Assembly: GCA_965202875.1 (NCBI GenBank)
Contig: OZ241870.1
Coordinates: 930,001-994,000 of the forward strand
Direction of reading: 5' to 3'
Length of the DNA stretch: 64,000 nucleotides
From: HK1 sp965202875
GTDB taxonomy: Bacteria > Pseudomonadota > Gammaproteobacteria > HK1
In this document: one piece after another, positions 41,436 through 49,900 of the stretch
Position numbering within the stretch: position 1 is the first letter of the stretch
Layout of the letters: each line of letters opens with the position of its first letter
Program-made: the position numbers and the translations under genes
Notes under the pieces: model-generated
Database searches by the model: none
The model's input: only the letters and a program-made list of their open reading frames with translations
What the model was told of the DNA's origin: nothing

Positions 41436-42719
41436 ATGAAAGCTCTGAAATCCAGCCTGGCTCTGCTTGCGCTCTCCGTCTTCGCGACTCCGGCATGGGG
41501 CGAGTCGGATACGCACTGCGTCAGCGTGCACGTCATTGATTGGTACATCGAGCTGCGCAACGAATGCGACCGGGACGTTCACTACCACTACTGCATCGTG
41601 AACGCGAACACTTCCGGCACATCCCTGATAGGGGCCGGGCCGATGGCGGCGTTGCACGATTGCGCAAACGACGGGGGCGGCTTTGGCCGGATCTCTGCCG
41701 GAGGAAGGAGCACGGCCGTTCAGTCGGATGCGCTGGGCGAGAATTCCGAATTCCGGTGGTTTGCCTGCGCCATGCCGCGGCTGCCGGAGGATTGGGACTG
41801 GAAAACGAACCGGGGGTACTGCCGGACCGCGAAGGAAAGCGCGGCGGCGCGGCGGAAGGGGGGAGGGTCGGGCAACGTACCGCGCGCGACTCGCGAGGAT
41901 CGGCGGGCGCTGCAAACGGCGTTGAAGACGGAGGGTTTCAATCCCGGGCCGGCGGATGGGTCGTTCGGGCCGCGCACGCGGGCGGCGGTCCAGGCGTGGC
42001 AACGGTCCATTGGGCAGGAGCCGACCGGCGAGCTCACCGCGAATCAAATGCGCCGTCTACAGCCGGGACGTTGGGCGGCGGCGCAACCGGCAACGCCATC
42101 GGCGGGGGGCGGTTGGGAGGCGCCCGAGTCCGTCACAAGGGCGGCGGCCGAGGCGCGGGCGGCGGCGGCCGAGGCGCGGGCGGCGGCGGCGCTGTCGCCG
42201 AAGTGTGCCGATTTGGCGGGAAACCACGAGCGCATGTGCTGGCACGAGCTTGACGACCAACCCGGATGCCATGTCTACATGTGGAACTGGGAGAACCCTG
42301 TATCTTCCATCCGTGGGACAGGGGAGTGCCGCGGCGCACAGCTCGCCCGCGGGTCCGTTGTGACACATCACCGCGATGGGGGTGTCATGGAAGGTCCCGT
42401 CGTCGATGGCAAGATGAACGGGCGTTGGGTCATTCGCCTGGCGGATGGGAACGTCAAGGAAGGTCCCTACGTCGATAGCAAGGGAACGGGCGTTTGGGTC
42501 TATCGCTTCACCAATGGGAACGTCGCTGAAGGTCCCATCGTCAATGACAAGAAGAACGGGCGTTGGGTCGAGCGATGGGCCAATGGGCGCGTCGATGAAG
42601 GTTCCTACGTCGATGACAAGAGAGACGGGCGTTGGGACATGCGCAATGCGGTGACGACCACCGGCGGCAGAGACGACTTTTTTTCCTGTTGGCGTGCGGG
42701 TGAGAGTGTCGACTGCTAG
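41436..42719 (+). CDS. Secreted modular protein: PG-binding, Cys and MORN-like modules
   Basis: 427 residues with a signal peptide (LKSSLALLALSVFATPAWG). Order: N-terminal Cys domain (to ~130), PG-binding domain (ALKTEGFNPGPADGSFGPRT, ~152-208), an Ala/Glu helical linker (225-250), a Cys module CWHELDDQPGCHVYMWNW (~255-302), then four to five MORN-like units with strong local repeats (GRWVIRLADGNVKEGPYVDS, ~312-405). The same modules occur in the protein at 37625 but in the order MORN, PG-binding, ankyrin, Cys. The MORN units are about 23 residues, with EG-x-YVD-x-K. Nothing catalytic is seen. Confidence 0.85.
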   Translation: MKALKSSLALLALSVFATPAWGESDTHCVSVHVIDWYIELRNECDRDVHYHYCIVNANTSGTSLIGAGPMAALHDCANDGGGFGRISAGGRSTAVQSDALGENSEFRWFACAMPRLPEDWDWKTNRGYCRTAKESAAARRKGGGSGNVPRATREDRRALQTALKTEGFNPGPADGSFGPRTRAAVQAWQRSIGQEPTGELTANQMRRLQPGRWAAAQPATPSAGGGWEAPESVTRAAAEARAAAAEARAAAALSPKCADLAGNHERMCWHELDDQPGCHVYMWNWENPVSSIRGTGECRGAQLARGSVVTHHRDGGVMEGPVVDGKMNGRWVIRLADGNVKEGPYVDSKGTGVWVYRFTNGNVAEGPIVNDKKNGRWVERWANGRVDEGSYVDDKRDGRWDMRNAVTTTGGRDDFFSCWRAGESVDC

Positions 42720-42789
42720 TGACGGCGCCCCTTCCCGGCGCCCTCCTCCCCTGTTGTACAAACACAACACCCGGGCGTTTTTTTCCTCC

Positions 42790-42971
42790 CCCGCCTTGCG
42801 TTGCGTTGCCCCCGGCTTCCCGCGCGGCCTGAACCCCGAAGAAGACCCCCTGAACGCCCATCCGCCGGCCCTGCCGGGAAAGGAGAGAGAACGATGATGC
42901 TGCCCGAGAGGACGAGCTCTGCCCGTGTGGCCCGCGCCTTCCTGCGCTTCGCGCGGGGTGCGGTGGTCGGC
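42790..42971 (+). pseudogene. Second copy of the lipoprotein leader, cut off by a transposon
   Basis: From GCGGCCTGAACCCCGAAGAA to GCGGGGTGCGGTGGTCGG this repeats the spacer, ribosome site and first ~27 codons of the lipoprotein at 33878-34022 (MMLPERTSSARVARAFLRFARGAVVG). At 42972 homology ends abruptly at the terminus of an ISAs1-type element, so the rest of the lipoprotein is missing. The duplicated leader is more conserved than unselected DNA would suggest. Confidence 0.9.
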
Positions 42972-44095
42972 CAGGGCAGCCGCATATAAAATCACTGTCC
43001 CATCAATACCTTATCTCGGAAGCCATCGTTCAATGCCGCCTGGATACGCTTCTTCCTGACGCTGATCTTCGTCGACTCACGCTTCAGAAGATTGACCGCC
43101 ACATGCCGAATCACTCCCATATTGTGCGGTGCATTACCCCGACGAATCCGACCCTCGTCTTCCCGAAACGTCACATCCAATCTCCAGTGCAGCTCATTCT
43201 CGATTCCCCAGTGTGAACGCACCGCTCGCCCAAATGTCTCCACATCTTCCAGCGACGTAACGTAGTACCGTTGCTCAATACCCACACGCCCATCACTCCA
43301 GCGCTCCGACTCCACCATCCCGACCGCTCTCAACCCATTCCACTTCTTCACACAAGACAACGCACCCGGGTCGGTGGACAAATAACCCCGGATTATTCAT
43401 ACCCTACACGGAGCACCGAAGGATAGCGCCACAACTGGCTGACCTAAAAATGATTTTCCGACCCGGCATTACAAGACCGAATTTTCCCTACTGCGATAGT
43501 CTCAACTTGTGAGACGAAAGGCCGGAGTTGTCATAAAGTCAACGAGTTGGGCACACTCCGTTCGGCATCCGCTGACCAACCATGAATAAAACGGGATAAC
43601 AGCTCCTGGACTCTACCCGTCCGTGACCATCCTCCGCCGTCTCGTCGTTCTCAATCCCCTCACACTCGAAATCCCTCTCCCGTGCCGCATCAAAATACCT
43701 CCGAACCTCCCTGCTCAATTGCTTCTGGTTCCCCTTCACCGCCAACATAATCCCCTCCCCCTTCCTTGATCTGCTTCGCTATCGCTCGTTGGCATCCCAT
43801 CGCATCCAACGTCACGATACACCCCGACAATTCCAGCTTATCCAGCAGCTCCGGCACCGCCGTGATCTCGTTCGACTTCTCCTCCGTCTTCACCTGCCCA
43901 AGCACCACTGCATTGCCACACGCCCAGGCACTCACCATATGCAACGCCTTCATATCCCGCTTGCGGTCGTGGGAACGCCTCTGCGTCTTCCCGTCCACCG
44001 CAATCATCTCACCGCCACCCAGCTTCACGACATCTTCCATCCAGCTCATGAAGCAGTCCTGAAACCCCTTCACCGACAGCGCCGAGGGGCGATGG
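42972..44095 (-). mobile_element. Degenerate ISAs1-family insertion sequence
   Basis: The left end CAGGGCAGCCGCATATAAAA (42972) matches the usual CAGGG-type inverted repeat of ISAs1. The transposase (minus strand) has lost its N-terminus, then reads EMIAVDGKTQRRSHDRKRD, VTLDAMGCQRAIAKQI (DDE Asp), shifts frame near 43720, reads AVKGNQKQLSREVRRYFDAA, is interrupted by about 200 foreign bases (43385-43590), and ends STDPGALSCVKKWNGLRAVG, RSHWGIENELHWRLDVTFRED (DDE Glu). No right-hand inverted repeat is visible. It is dead but marks the boundary between the secreted island and the SbcCD genes. Confidence 0.85.
43393..43589. mobile_element. Small AT-rich insertion within the IS element
   Basis: About 200 bases bounded by inverted TTATTCAT (43393-43400) and ATGAATAA (43582-43589). 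It separates two consecutive parts of the transposase reading frame. Much richer in A/T than its surroundings and without coding. It may be a MITE-like insertion, but target duplications were not identified. Confidence 0.45.
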
Positions 44096-44187
44096 CGCGC
44101 ACCGCATCCGGGCATCGGTATCCGGGACCATGCAGCGGACGCGGCGCGAGGTGCTCGACTGCGTCCGAAGCGACCCGCCCGCACCCC

Positions 44188-46854
44188 TCAGTGCCGAGCC
44201 TCGCCGCAGTCGATCAGACGAACCGTTTTCGCGCCGAGCATCCGATATCGTGCTTCGTGGCAAGTCAGAACCAGGATTTGCACGTGTTCCGCGGCGCGGC
44301 GCAAAGCCGTCCCCATCCGCCTGAAACGGTCGTCGTCGCAGTTGACCAGCGCGTCGTCCAGGATCAGGGCCACCGGCTTTCCCTTTTCGCGCAGCAGATC
44401 CGCCAGCGCGAGCCGCGCGAGCACCGCGATCTGTTCCCGCGCACCGATGCTCAGGCTCGTGAACGGCTCTTCGGCCTCCCCCCTACGCAACGACTTGATC
44501 TCCAGCCCGTCTTCGTCGAGCAGCAGGTGGGTGGAGGGAAAGAGCAGCTTGAGATAAGGCTGCAAGCGTTCCCGCACGGGCGCGAGAAAGGTCTCCCGGG
44601 CCTTGCGCTCGGCCTCCCGGAGCGTGTCCCTCAGCAGCTTCCAGGCTGTGGCGTCGAACTCCAGGCGCTCCAGCTCCTGCTTGGCCGCTTCCAGCTCCCT
44701 GCGCTTTTGTTCGACCTGCTCGCCGAGTCCCTGCTGCCCCACCGTCCGCAGCTCGATTTCCAGATCGCGCGCCTGCCCCTTGTCCCTGTCGATCTGATCC
44801 TTCAGGTTCGCGCAGGCTTCGCGTGCGCGGTCGAGCTCGCCGCGCACCAGGTCGGGAGACATTCCTTCGCGCCGCTCCTCGAGTGATTGCAGGGTCCCGG
44901 CCTGCCTGTCCCGTTCCCGCAAAGCGGCGTCCGCGGCGTGTTCCAGATCGGCATCGGATCGAATCCGCCGATCATGGCCAAGCTTTGCCGTCAGCCTTTC
45001 CCTCTCCTGGTCGTGGAGCCGGAGAGCGCTCTTCGACTCCGTCCACTTCTCCCGGATCGCCGAAGACGCCTTCTGTCTCGCACGCCATTCCCCTTCGGCC
45101 GCGGATTGCTCCGCTTCCGCCTCGGCCTCCTCCGACGTCGCCTCGGCTTCGGCTCTCCTTGCTTCCTTGATCGAAGCGGGAGGGATGGCGGGATTGGAGG
45201 TGCGGGCGGCCAGCTCTTCACGCCGGCCGGCGACGGCGTTGCGCAGCGCCTCCAGTCCGGCGGGAGCGATTCCGCTCAACAGGGTCCCGGCGTTCTCCAT
45301 CTCCTTGAGTGTGTCGCTCTTCTGGCGGAAGGCGGCTTCGGCTTCTCCAACGGAACGGTACTGCCACCGGGCCAGATCGGCATCCAGGTTGTCTTGCAGC
45401 TTTTCCACCTTGGCCCGGCGGGTTCGGACATCCTCGCCGCCGGGGGTCACGTCCAGTCGGCCGAAGCCTTCGAGCTCGAACGAGGTCCTTTCGGTCACCC
45501 CATACGGCCTGCCGACCGCAATCTCCTCCCCGCCGACACGAACGGACCGGTTCCCGTCGGGGGAGAAGTCGAGGGTGGTGGCGACGGCTTCGAGCGCCGC
45601 TCTCTGCCGGTCCAGCGCTCTTTCGTTCTTCCTGAGCGCTTTCAGATCCTCTTCGCCGATCCGGATGCGCGCGACAGCCTCCCTGTTCCGGGCGATTTCG
45701 GCGTCGATCTCCCGGGCCCGTTCAAGCTTGTCCTCAAGATCCTTCAGCGCAACCGCGATCTCGGCCCTCTCCCGCTCGCGCCCAGCGGCCAGACGTTTCG
45801 ATCGTGCGCCTGCAAAGACGCTCCGCGCCGACTTCAGGTTCCCGTCGGCCTGCTCGTACGCTGTGTCGGCGGCGCGAAGCGCCTCATCCAGATCCGCGAA
45901 TTCACACTCCGCCTTCCCGGCCTCCGCCTCGACGGCCTCCAGCCTCTTCGCGTCGTCCCGGCGGTGCGTCCACTCGGAGCGGGCCAGTTCGAGTCCGCTC
46001 TCCGCCGTCTTCAGCTCCGCCTTCGCCGTGGCGACCCTGCCCTCCAGCTCTTCGAGCTCCTTCGCCGCCTTCCGCGCTTTCTCCAAATCGTCCTGCGCGT
46101 TCGCGAGCTGTCCCGTGCCTTCGTAGTGCGCGAGCGTCCTCCGGAGCCTTTCGAGCCGGTCCACCCGCGCGTCGTACTGCGAAAGCTCCCGCTCGAGGCG
46201 CTCGCATTCGCCGCCAGCGGCTTCGGCCGCGGCTCGGGCCTCTTTCAACACGCTCTTCTCGCGTCCGGTCGGCGTGTAGTACTCGTCACAGGCCCTCTCC
46301 ACGGCGGCCAGGAGATTGCGCCCCCGCTCCCCGCCGGTGACCTGCCCGACCTCCCCGGCGATCGCCTCGCGGAGGGCGTCGCGGGTATCCCGGTTCAGCC
46401 CGAGGGGCGCGAACGCCCGGCCCTGCTCCACCCACAGCAGACCCGACAGGCCGCGGTGCTCTTCCTTCGCGGCGCCCCTGCCGGGGGGACTGAACCCCAA
46501 CAGCTCGCGGAGCCGTTCTTCGGCGCCGTCGTCCTGCCAGTGCCTGCCCTCGCTTTCCAGCCGTGCGGACGGGGACTGGTGGAAGCCCTTCATCAGGCGG
46601 TAGCGCGTCCCGTCGATCTCGAAGTCGACGTCGATCTCCGGCCGCACCTTAGAGCCGAAGGGCAGCATGTCGTCCGCGGCCCTGCCGGAGAGGGTGTGGC
46701 GGTCGAAGAGCGCGGCTTGCAGCGCCTTCAGGAGCGTCGATTTGCCTTCTTCGTTGTCGCCGGCGATGACGGTCAGCCCCGGCTCCAGATCGTCGACCAC
46801 CACCCCGGCAAGGTGTTTGCGGAAGTTCCGCACGGCGATGTGCCGGATCAGCAT
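44188..46854 (-). CDS. sbcC: SbcC-like coiled-coil ATPase
   Basis: 888 residues. Rad50/SbcC architecture: Walker A AGDNEEGKSTLL (K38), a very long coiled-coil middle (~200-740), ABC signature region FTSLSIGAREQIAVLARLAL and Walker B PVALILDDALVNCDD. A clear CxxC zinc hook is not visible, and the closest subgroup is the YhaN/ATPase partner type. It would form a DNA-end-processing nuclease with the metallophosphoesterase gene it overlaps by seven bases. Confidence 0.88.
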   Translation of the reverse strand: MLIRHIAVRNFRKHLAGVVVDDLEPGLTVIAGDNEEGKSTLLKALQAALFDRHTLSGRAADDMLPFGSKVRPEIDVDFEIDGTRYRLMKGFHQSPSARLESEGRHWQDDGAEERLRELLGFSPPGRGAAKEEHRGLSGLLWVEQGRAFAPLGLNRDTRDALREAIAGEVGQVTGGERGRNLLAAVERACDEYYTPTGREKSVLKEARAAAEAAGGECERLERELSQYDARVDRLERLRRTLAHYEGTGQLANAQDDLEKARKAAKELEELEGRVATAKAELKTAESGLELARSEWTHRRDDAKRLEAVEAEAGKAECEFADLDEALRAADTAYEQADGNLKSARSVFAGARSKRLAAGRERERAEIAVALKDLEDKLERAREIDAEIARNREAVARIRIGEEDLKALRKNERALDRQRAALEAVATTLDFSPDGNRSVRVGGEEIAVGRPYGVTERTSFELEGFGRLDVTPGGEDVRTRRAKVEKLQDNLDADLARWQYRSVGEAEAAFRQKSDTLKEMENAGTLLSGIAPAGLEALRNAVAGRREELAARTSNPAIPPASIKEARRAEAEATSEEAEAEAEQSAAEGEWRARQKASSAIREKWTESKSALRLHDQERERLTAKLGHDRRIRSDADLEHAADAALRERDRQAGTLQSLEERREGMSPDLVRGELDRAREACANLKDQIDRDKGQARDLEIELRTVGQQGLGEQVEQKRRELEAAKQELERLEFDATAWKLLRDTLREAERKARETFLAPVRERLQPYLKLLFPSTHLLLDEDGLEIKSLRRGEAEEPFTSLSIGAREQIAVLARLALADLLREKGKPVALILDDALVNCDDDRFRRMGTALRRAAEHVQILVLTCHEARYRMLGAKTVRLIDCGEARH

Positions 46855-48002
46855 GACGCCCTCTCCATGCGGACGTGCTCGTGGTAGAGCCGCAGCAGCG
46901 CCGCCCTGGCGACCTCACGCTCCGGGTCGTGCGGATCGTCCGCCCGCGCGCGCAGCTCCTCGACCGCGGCCCGCACGAATCCTGCCCGGTCGATCCCGTC
47001 GAGATCGTCATCGCTCGGCCGGGCCACGAGCGCCTCGTCCTCGTAGCGCAGGTGACGCAAACGGGCGTCCCACGCCGCAAGCCGGTCGCGCAGCTTCTCG
47101 TGGAGCGCGAAGTCGACGACCCCGGCCAGCTTCAGCCACACGAGGTGTCGTGCGGGGTCCGGGCAGAGCGATTCCAGACGCCGTTCCAGGGCGTCGATGT
47201 CCGGAGCGCCGTGGATGTCCCACCCGATTTGCCGCCAGACGTAGCGGCCGACGGGGATGGATTCGATCGATGGAAGCGCACCGGGCCGCTCGATGCCCAC
47301 GCACAGGACGTTGCCCGGATCGCTCGATCCGAAGCGGTCCGCCTCCGGTGTGCCGGCATACCACGTGCGGTCGTCGATCCTGAGCGTGCCATGCCAGTCG
47401 CCGAGCGCCAGATAGTCGAGCCCGGCCGTCCCGGCGCGGCCGGCCGCTATCGGGTTGGACACCTCCGAAGCGTCGGGCAGGCGCTCCTTCACCGAACCGT
47501 GCGCCAAGCCGACCCGCACCGCCCCCGCGGGGGTCTGCGCGCGGTCGAACCACGCGGTCGGATCGTCGGCCTCGTGCCGCCGTTCGAGCACCGCCGGCAG
47601 GATGGCGAGTGCGCCGCCCTTGAGCAGCAGCGGCCGTTCGGGCTCCACCAGGAAATGGACGTTGCCGGGCCTCCCGTTCCGGCCGGCGTAGACGTGGTCG
47701 GCGCGGCTCCAGACCGAATCCGCCAGCGCGGGGTCGTGGTTGCCGGGGATGAACACCCAATCCCCTTCGAAGGACTCCAGCGCATCGAGCGCCTGGCGAA
47801 GCGTCCGGTCGGCGACGGCGTTGGTTTCGAAGACGTCCCCGGAGACGACGACCGCATCGGCGCGGCGCTCCCGCGCCGCCCTCGCAACGGCCCTGACCGT
47901 CTCGATGCGCTGGTCGCGCAATGCGCCCCCGGCATCGCCGGGAACGTTGGCAAACTGCTTCCCGAGCTGCCAGTCGGCGGTGTGGATCAGGGTGATGCTC
48001 AA
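46848..48002 (-). CDS. sbcD: SbcD-like DNA repair exonuclease
   Basis: 384 residues. Calcineurin-like motifs in order: HTADWQLG (D and H), SGDVFE (GD), PGNHDPA (GNHD), LAHGS, and LALGDWHG. The last ~90 residues interact with the ATPase in this family. It starts the two-gene operon; ATG at 48002 is preceded by GGGAGG. SbcCD cleaves hairpins and protein-capped ends, relevant in a genome full of large palindromes. Confidence 0.93.
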   Translation of the reverse strand: MSITLIHTADWQLGKQFANVPGDAGGALRDQRIETVRAVARAARERRADAVVVSGDVFETNAVADRTLRQALDALESFEGDWVFIPGNHDPALADSVWSRADHVYAGRNGRPGNVHFLVEPERPLLLKGGALAILPAVLERRHEADDPTAWFDRAQTPAGAVRVGLAHGSVKERLPDASEVSNPIAAGRAGTAGLDYLALGDWHGTLRIDDRTWYAGTPEADRFGSSDPGNVLCVGIERPGALPSIESIPVGRYVWRQIGWDIHGAPDIDALERRLESLCPDPARHLVWLKLAGVVDFALHEKLRDRLAAWDARLRHLRYEDEALVARPSDDDLDGIDRAGFVRAAVEELRARADDPHDPEREVARAALLRLYHEHVRMERASC

Positions 48003-48374
48003 GGGCCTCCCTCCGTCAGGCGCTTTTCCATGCAGGCGCGACGATCGGGCATCTCGACGGTGCGCACGCCCGGATCATCGCGTCAACGAAGCGCCCTGCC
48101 TCGACGTCGAACCCGCCGACGGCATCATCGGGTTGGTTGTCGCACTCGTGAAGCTGCTTTGAGTCTTCGGAGGGTGCGCCACGACCCGCCAGGCACTCGC
48201 CGCCCCGGCCGGGACCGCTCTTCCAGGGGGACCGGAACATCCGCACCCGGCTCCCGCCGATACAAATCGCCCCTGCTCATTGAACCGCCCCATCGCCCAT
48301 CGCGATCGCCTCCACTCCACCCGATCCGTTTTCGGCAATTCAGCCCAGGGTATCCGTTCACCACGGCCCCCGCT
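48003..48374. other. Spacer between sbcD and sdhE
   Basis: 372 bases, no recognised gene. A minus-strand frame reading DNQPDDAVGGFDVEAGRFVD, then AMIRACAPSRCPIVAPAWK, has protein-like character but no family I recognise; it may be a remnant. Confidence 0.4.
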
Positions 48375-48629
48375 TCATCGCCCCGCCAGCAGCGCCCGGG
48401 AGCGAACGAGCTCTACGATCCTCCGCATCTCCGGCGGTACCGGAGGAGACTCCCCATCCGAAGCCAGCCAGGCGTGGACATCCTGATCCGGCTGCCCGAG
48501 CAGGCGTTCCAGGGCGTCGAGTTCGTGGTCGCCGAGGCGTTCCAGGGCGTGGCCGGCGAAGCGTTCGAGCAGGACGTCGAGCTCCTTCATCCCGCGTCGG
48601 CAGCGCCAGCGTGCCCGAGCGAGCCTCAT
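48375..48629 (-). CDS. sdhE: Succinate dehydrogenase flavinylation factor
   Basis: 84 residues from ATG 48629 (ATG 48647 possible). RLARARWRCRRGMKELDVLL is the SdhE/YgfY signature with the R-G-M/L motif needed for covalent FAD attachment to SdhA; LERLLGQPDQDVHAWL completes the five-helix fold. The C-terminal ~20 residues extend the usual length. It is the last gene of the sdhCDAB-E cluster. A YgfX-like gene, which pairs with SdhE elsewhere, lies just beyond the other end of the cluster. Confidence 0.92.
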   Translation of the reverse strand: MRLARARWRCRRGMKELDVLLERFAGHALERLGDHELDALERLLGQPDQDVHAWLASDGESPPVPPEMRRIVELVRSRALLAGR

Positions 48630-48721
48630 CCCCCGATCGGGCCTCATCGGCCCGGTCACCGGGCGCTCCGGGGGTGCTTCACTGAACCGGAGCCATAGCT
48701 GGCGATGATCCGTTGAGCCGC

Positions 48722-49501
48722 TCAGATGCCGCGGGTGATCATCAGCTTCTTGATTTCGGCGATCGCCTTCGCCGGGTTCAGCCCCTTCGGGCACGCCGTC
48801 GTGCAGTTCATGATGGTGTGGCAGCGGTAGAGCCGGAAGGGGTCTTCCAGATCGTCGAGGCGCTCTCCGGCCGCCTCGTCGCGGCTGTCGGCGAGCCACC
48901 GGTACGCCTGGAGCAGGATGGCGGGACCGAGATACCGATCGCCGTTCCACCAGTAGCTCGGGCAGCTCGTGGAGCAGCAGGCGCAGAGGATGCACTCGTA
49001 GAGCCCGTCGAGCTTCTCGCGCTCCTTCCTGGACTGGGACCGCTCGCGGTCCGGGGGCGGAGGCCCGGAGCGCATCCACGGCTTGATGGAGGCGTACTGC
49101 GCGTAGAAATGCGTCATGTCCGGCACCAGGTCCTTGACCACCGGCATGTGCGGGAGCGGGTAGACGGCGACGTCCCCGGCGTAGTCCTCGATCGGGCTGA
49201 TGCACGCGAGGCCGTTCCGGCCGCCGATGTTCATGGCGCACGAGCCGCAGATCCCCTCCCGGCAGGAGCGCCGGAAGGTCAGGGTCGAGTCGACCTCGCT
49301 TTTGATCTTGATGAGGGCGTCGAGGACCATCGGCCCGCAGTCCGCGAGGTCGACGGTGTAGCGGTCGCGCTGCGGCTCCTCGTCCGAATCCGGGTCGTAG
49401 CGGTAGACGGTGAGCGTCTTCGGGCGCTTCGCGCCGGAAGGGGAGGGGTGGGTCCGGCCTTCGCGGACGGTCGAGTGTGCGGCGGGGGTGGGCTGCGCCA
49501 T
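48722..49501 (-). CDS. sdhB: Succinate dehydrogenase iron-sulfur subunit
   Basis: 259 residues. [2Fe-2S] cysteines in CREGICGSCAMNIGGRNGLAC; [4Fe-4S]/[3Fe-4S] cysteines in CILCACCSTSCP and CHTIMNCTTACP. It passes electrons from SdhA FAD to the quinone in complex II. The first ~28 residues (QPTPAAHSTVREG) form an extra N-terminal tail. Separated from sdhA by 399 bases with a minisatellite, unusual inside this operon. Confidence 0.97.
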   Translation of the reverse strand: MAQPTPAAHSTVREGRTHPSPSGAKRPKTLTVYRYDPDSDEEPQRDRYTVDLADCGPMVLDALIKIKSEVDSTLTFRRSCREGICGSCAMNIGGRNGLACISPIEDYAGDVAVYPLPHMPVVKDLVPDMTHFYAQYASIKPWMRSGPPPPDRERSQSRKEREKLDGLYECILCACCSTSCPSYWWNGDRYLGPAILLQAYRWLADSRDEAAGERLDDLEDPFRLYRCHTIMNCTTACPKGLNPAKAIAEIKKLMITRGI

Positions 49502-49612
49502 GCCGGGACCTCTTGCTCAGTAGACGTGGGTGGACGCGGGGGTCGCCGGTGTGCGTGGTTCCCTGGCCCGGCGCAACCGCAACCTCGAAATGGACGGGTT
49601 CGTCCCGGCCGC

Positions 49613-49799
49613 GGGTGATGGCGGCCCTCCGGTGGGTGGTGGCGGCCCTCCGGCGGATGATGGCGGCCCTCCGGTGGGTGATCGCGGCCCTCCGGCGGAT
49701 GATGGCGGCCCTCCGGCGGATGATGGCGGCCCTCCGGTGGGTGATGGCGGCCCTCCGGTGGGTGATCGCGGCCCCCCGGCGGATGATCGCAGCCCCCGG
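49613..49799. repeat. Minisatellite of 21-bp units between sdhA and sdhB
   Basis: About nine imperfect 21-bp units alternating GGTGGGTGATGGCGGCCCTCC and GGCGGATGATGGCGGCCCTCC types. It is not part of either protein. Being on the sdh transcript, it could form repeated structures. Confidence 0.9.
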
Positions 49800-49900
49800 C
49801 CCGGCGTGGCCGCGACCGGCAGCAGGAGCCGGTCGGCGCTGTCGGCGAACGATGCTTCGTCACTGTGTCCGGCTCTGGGCAAGGGGCCACCGGTCAGGGG

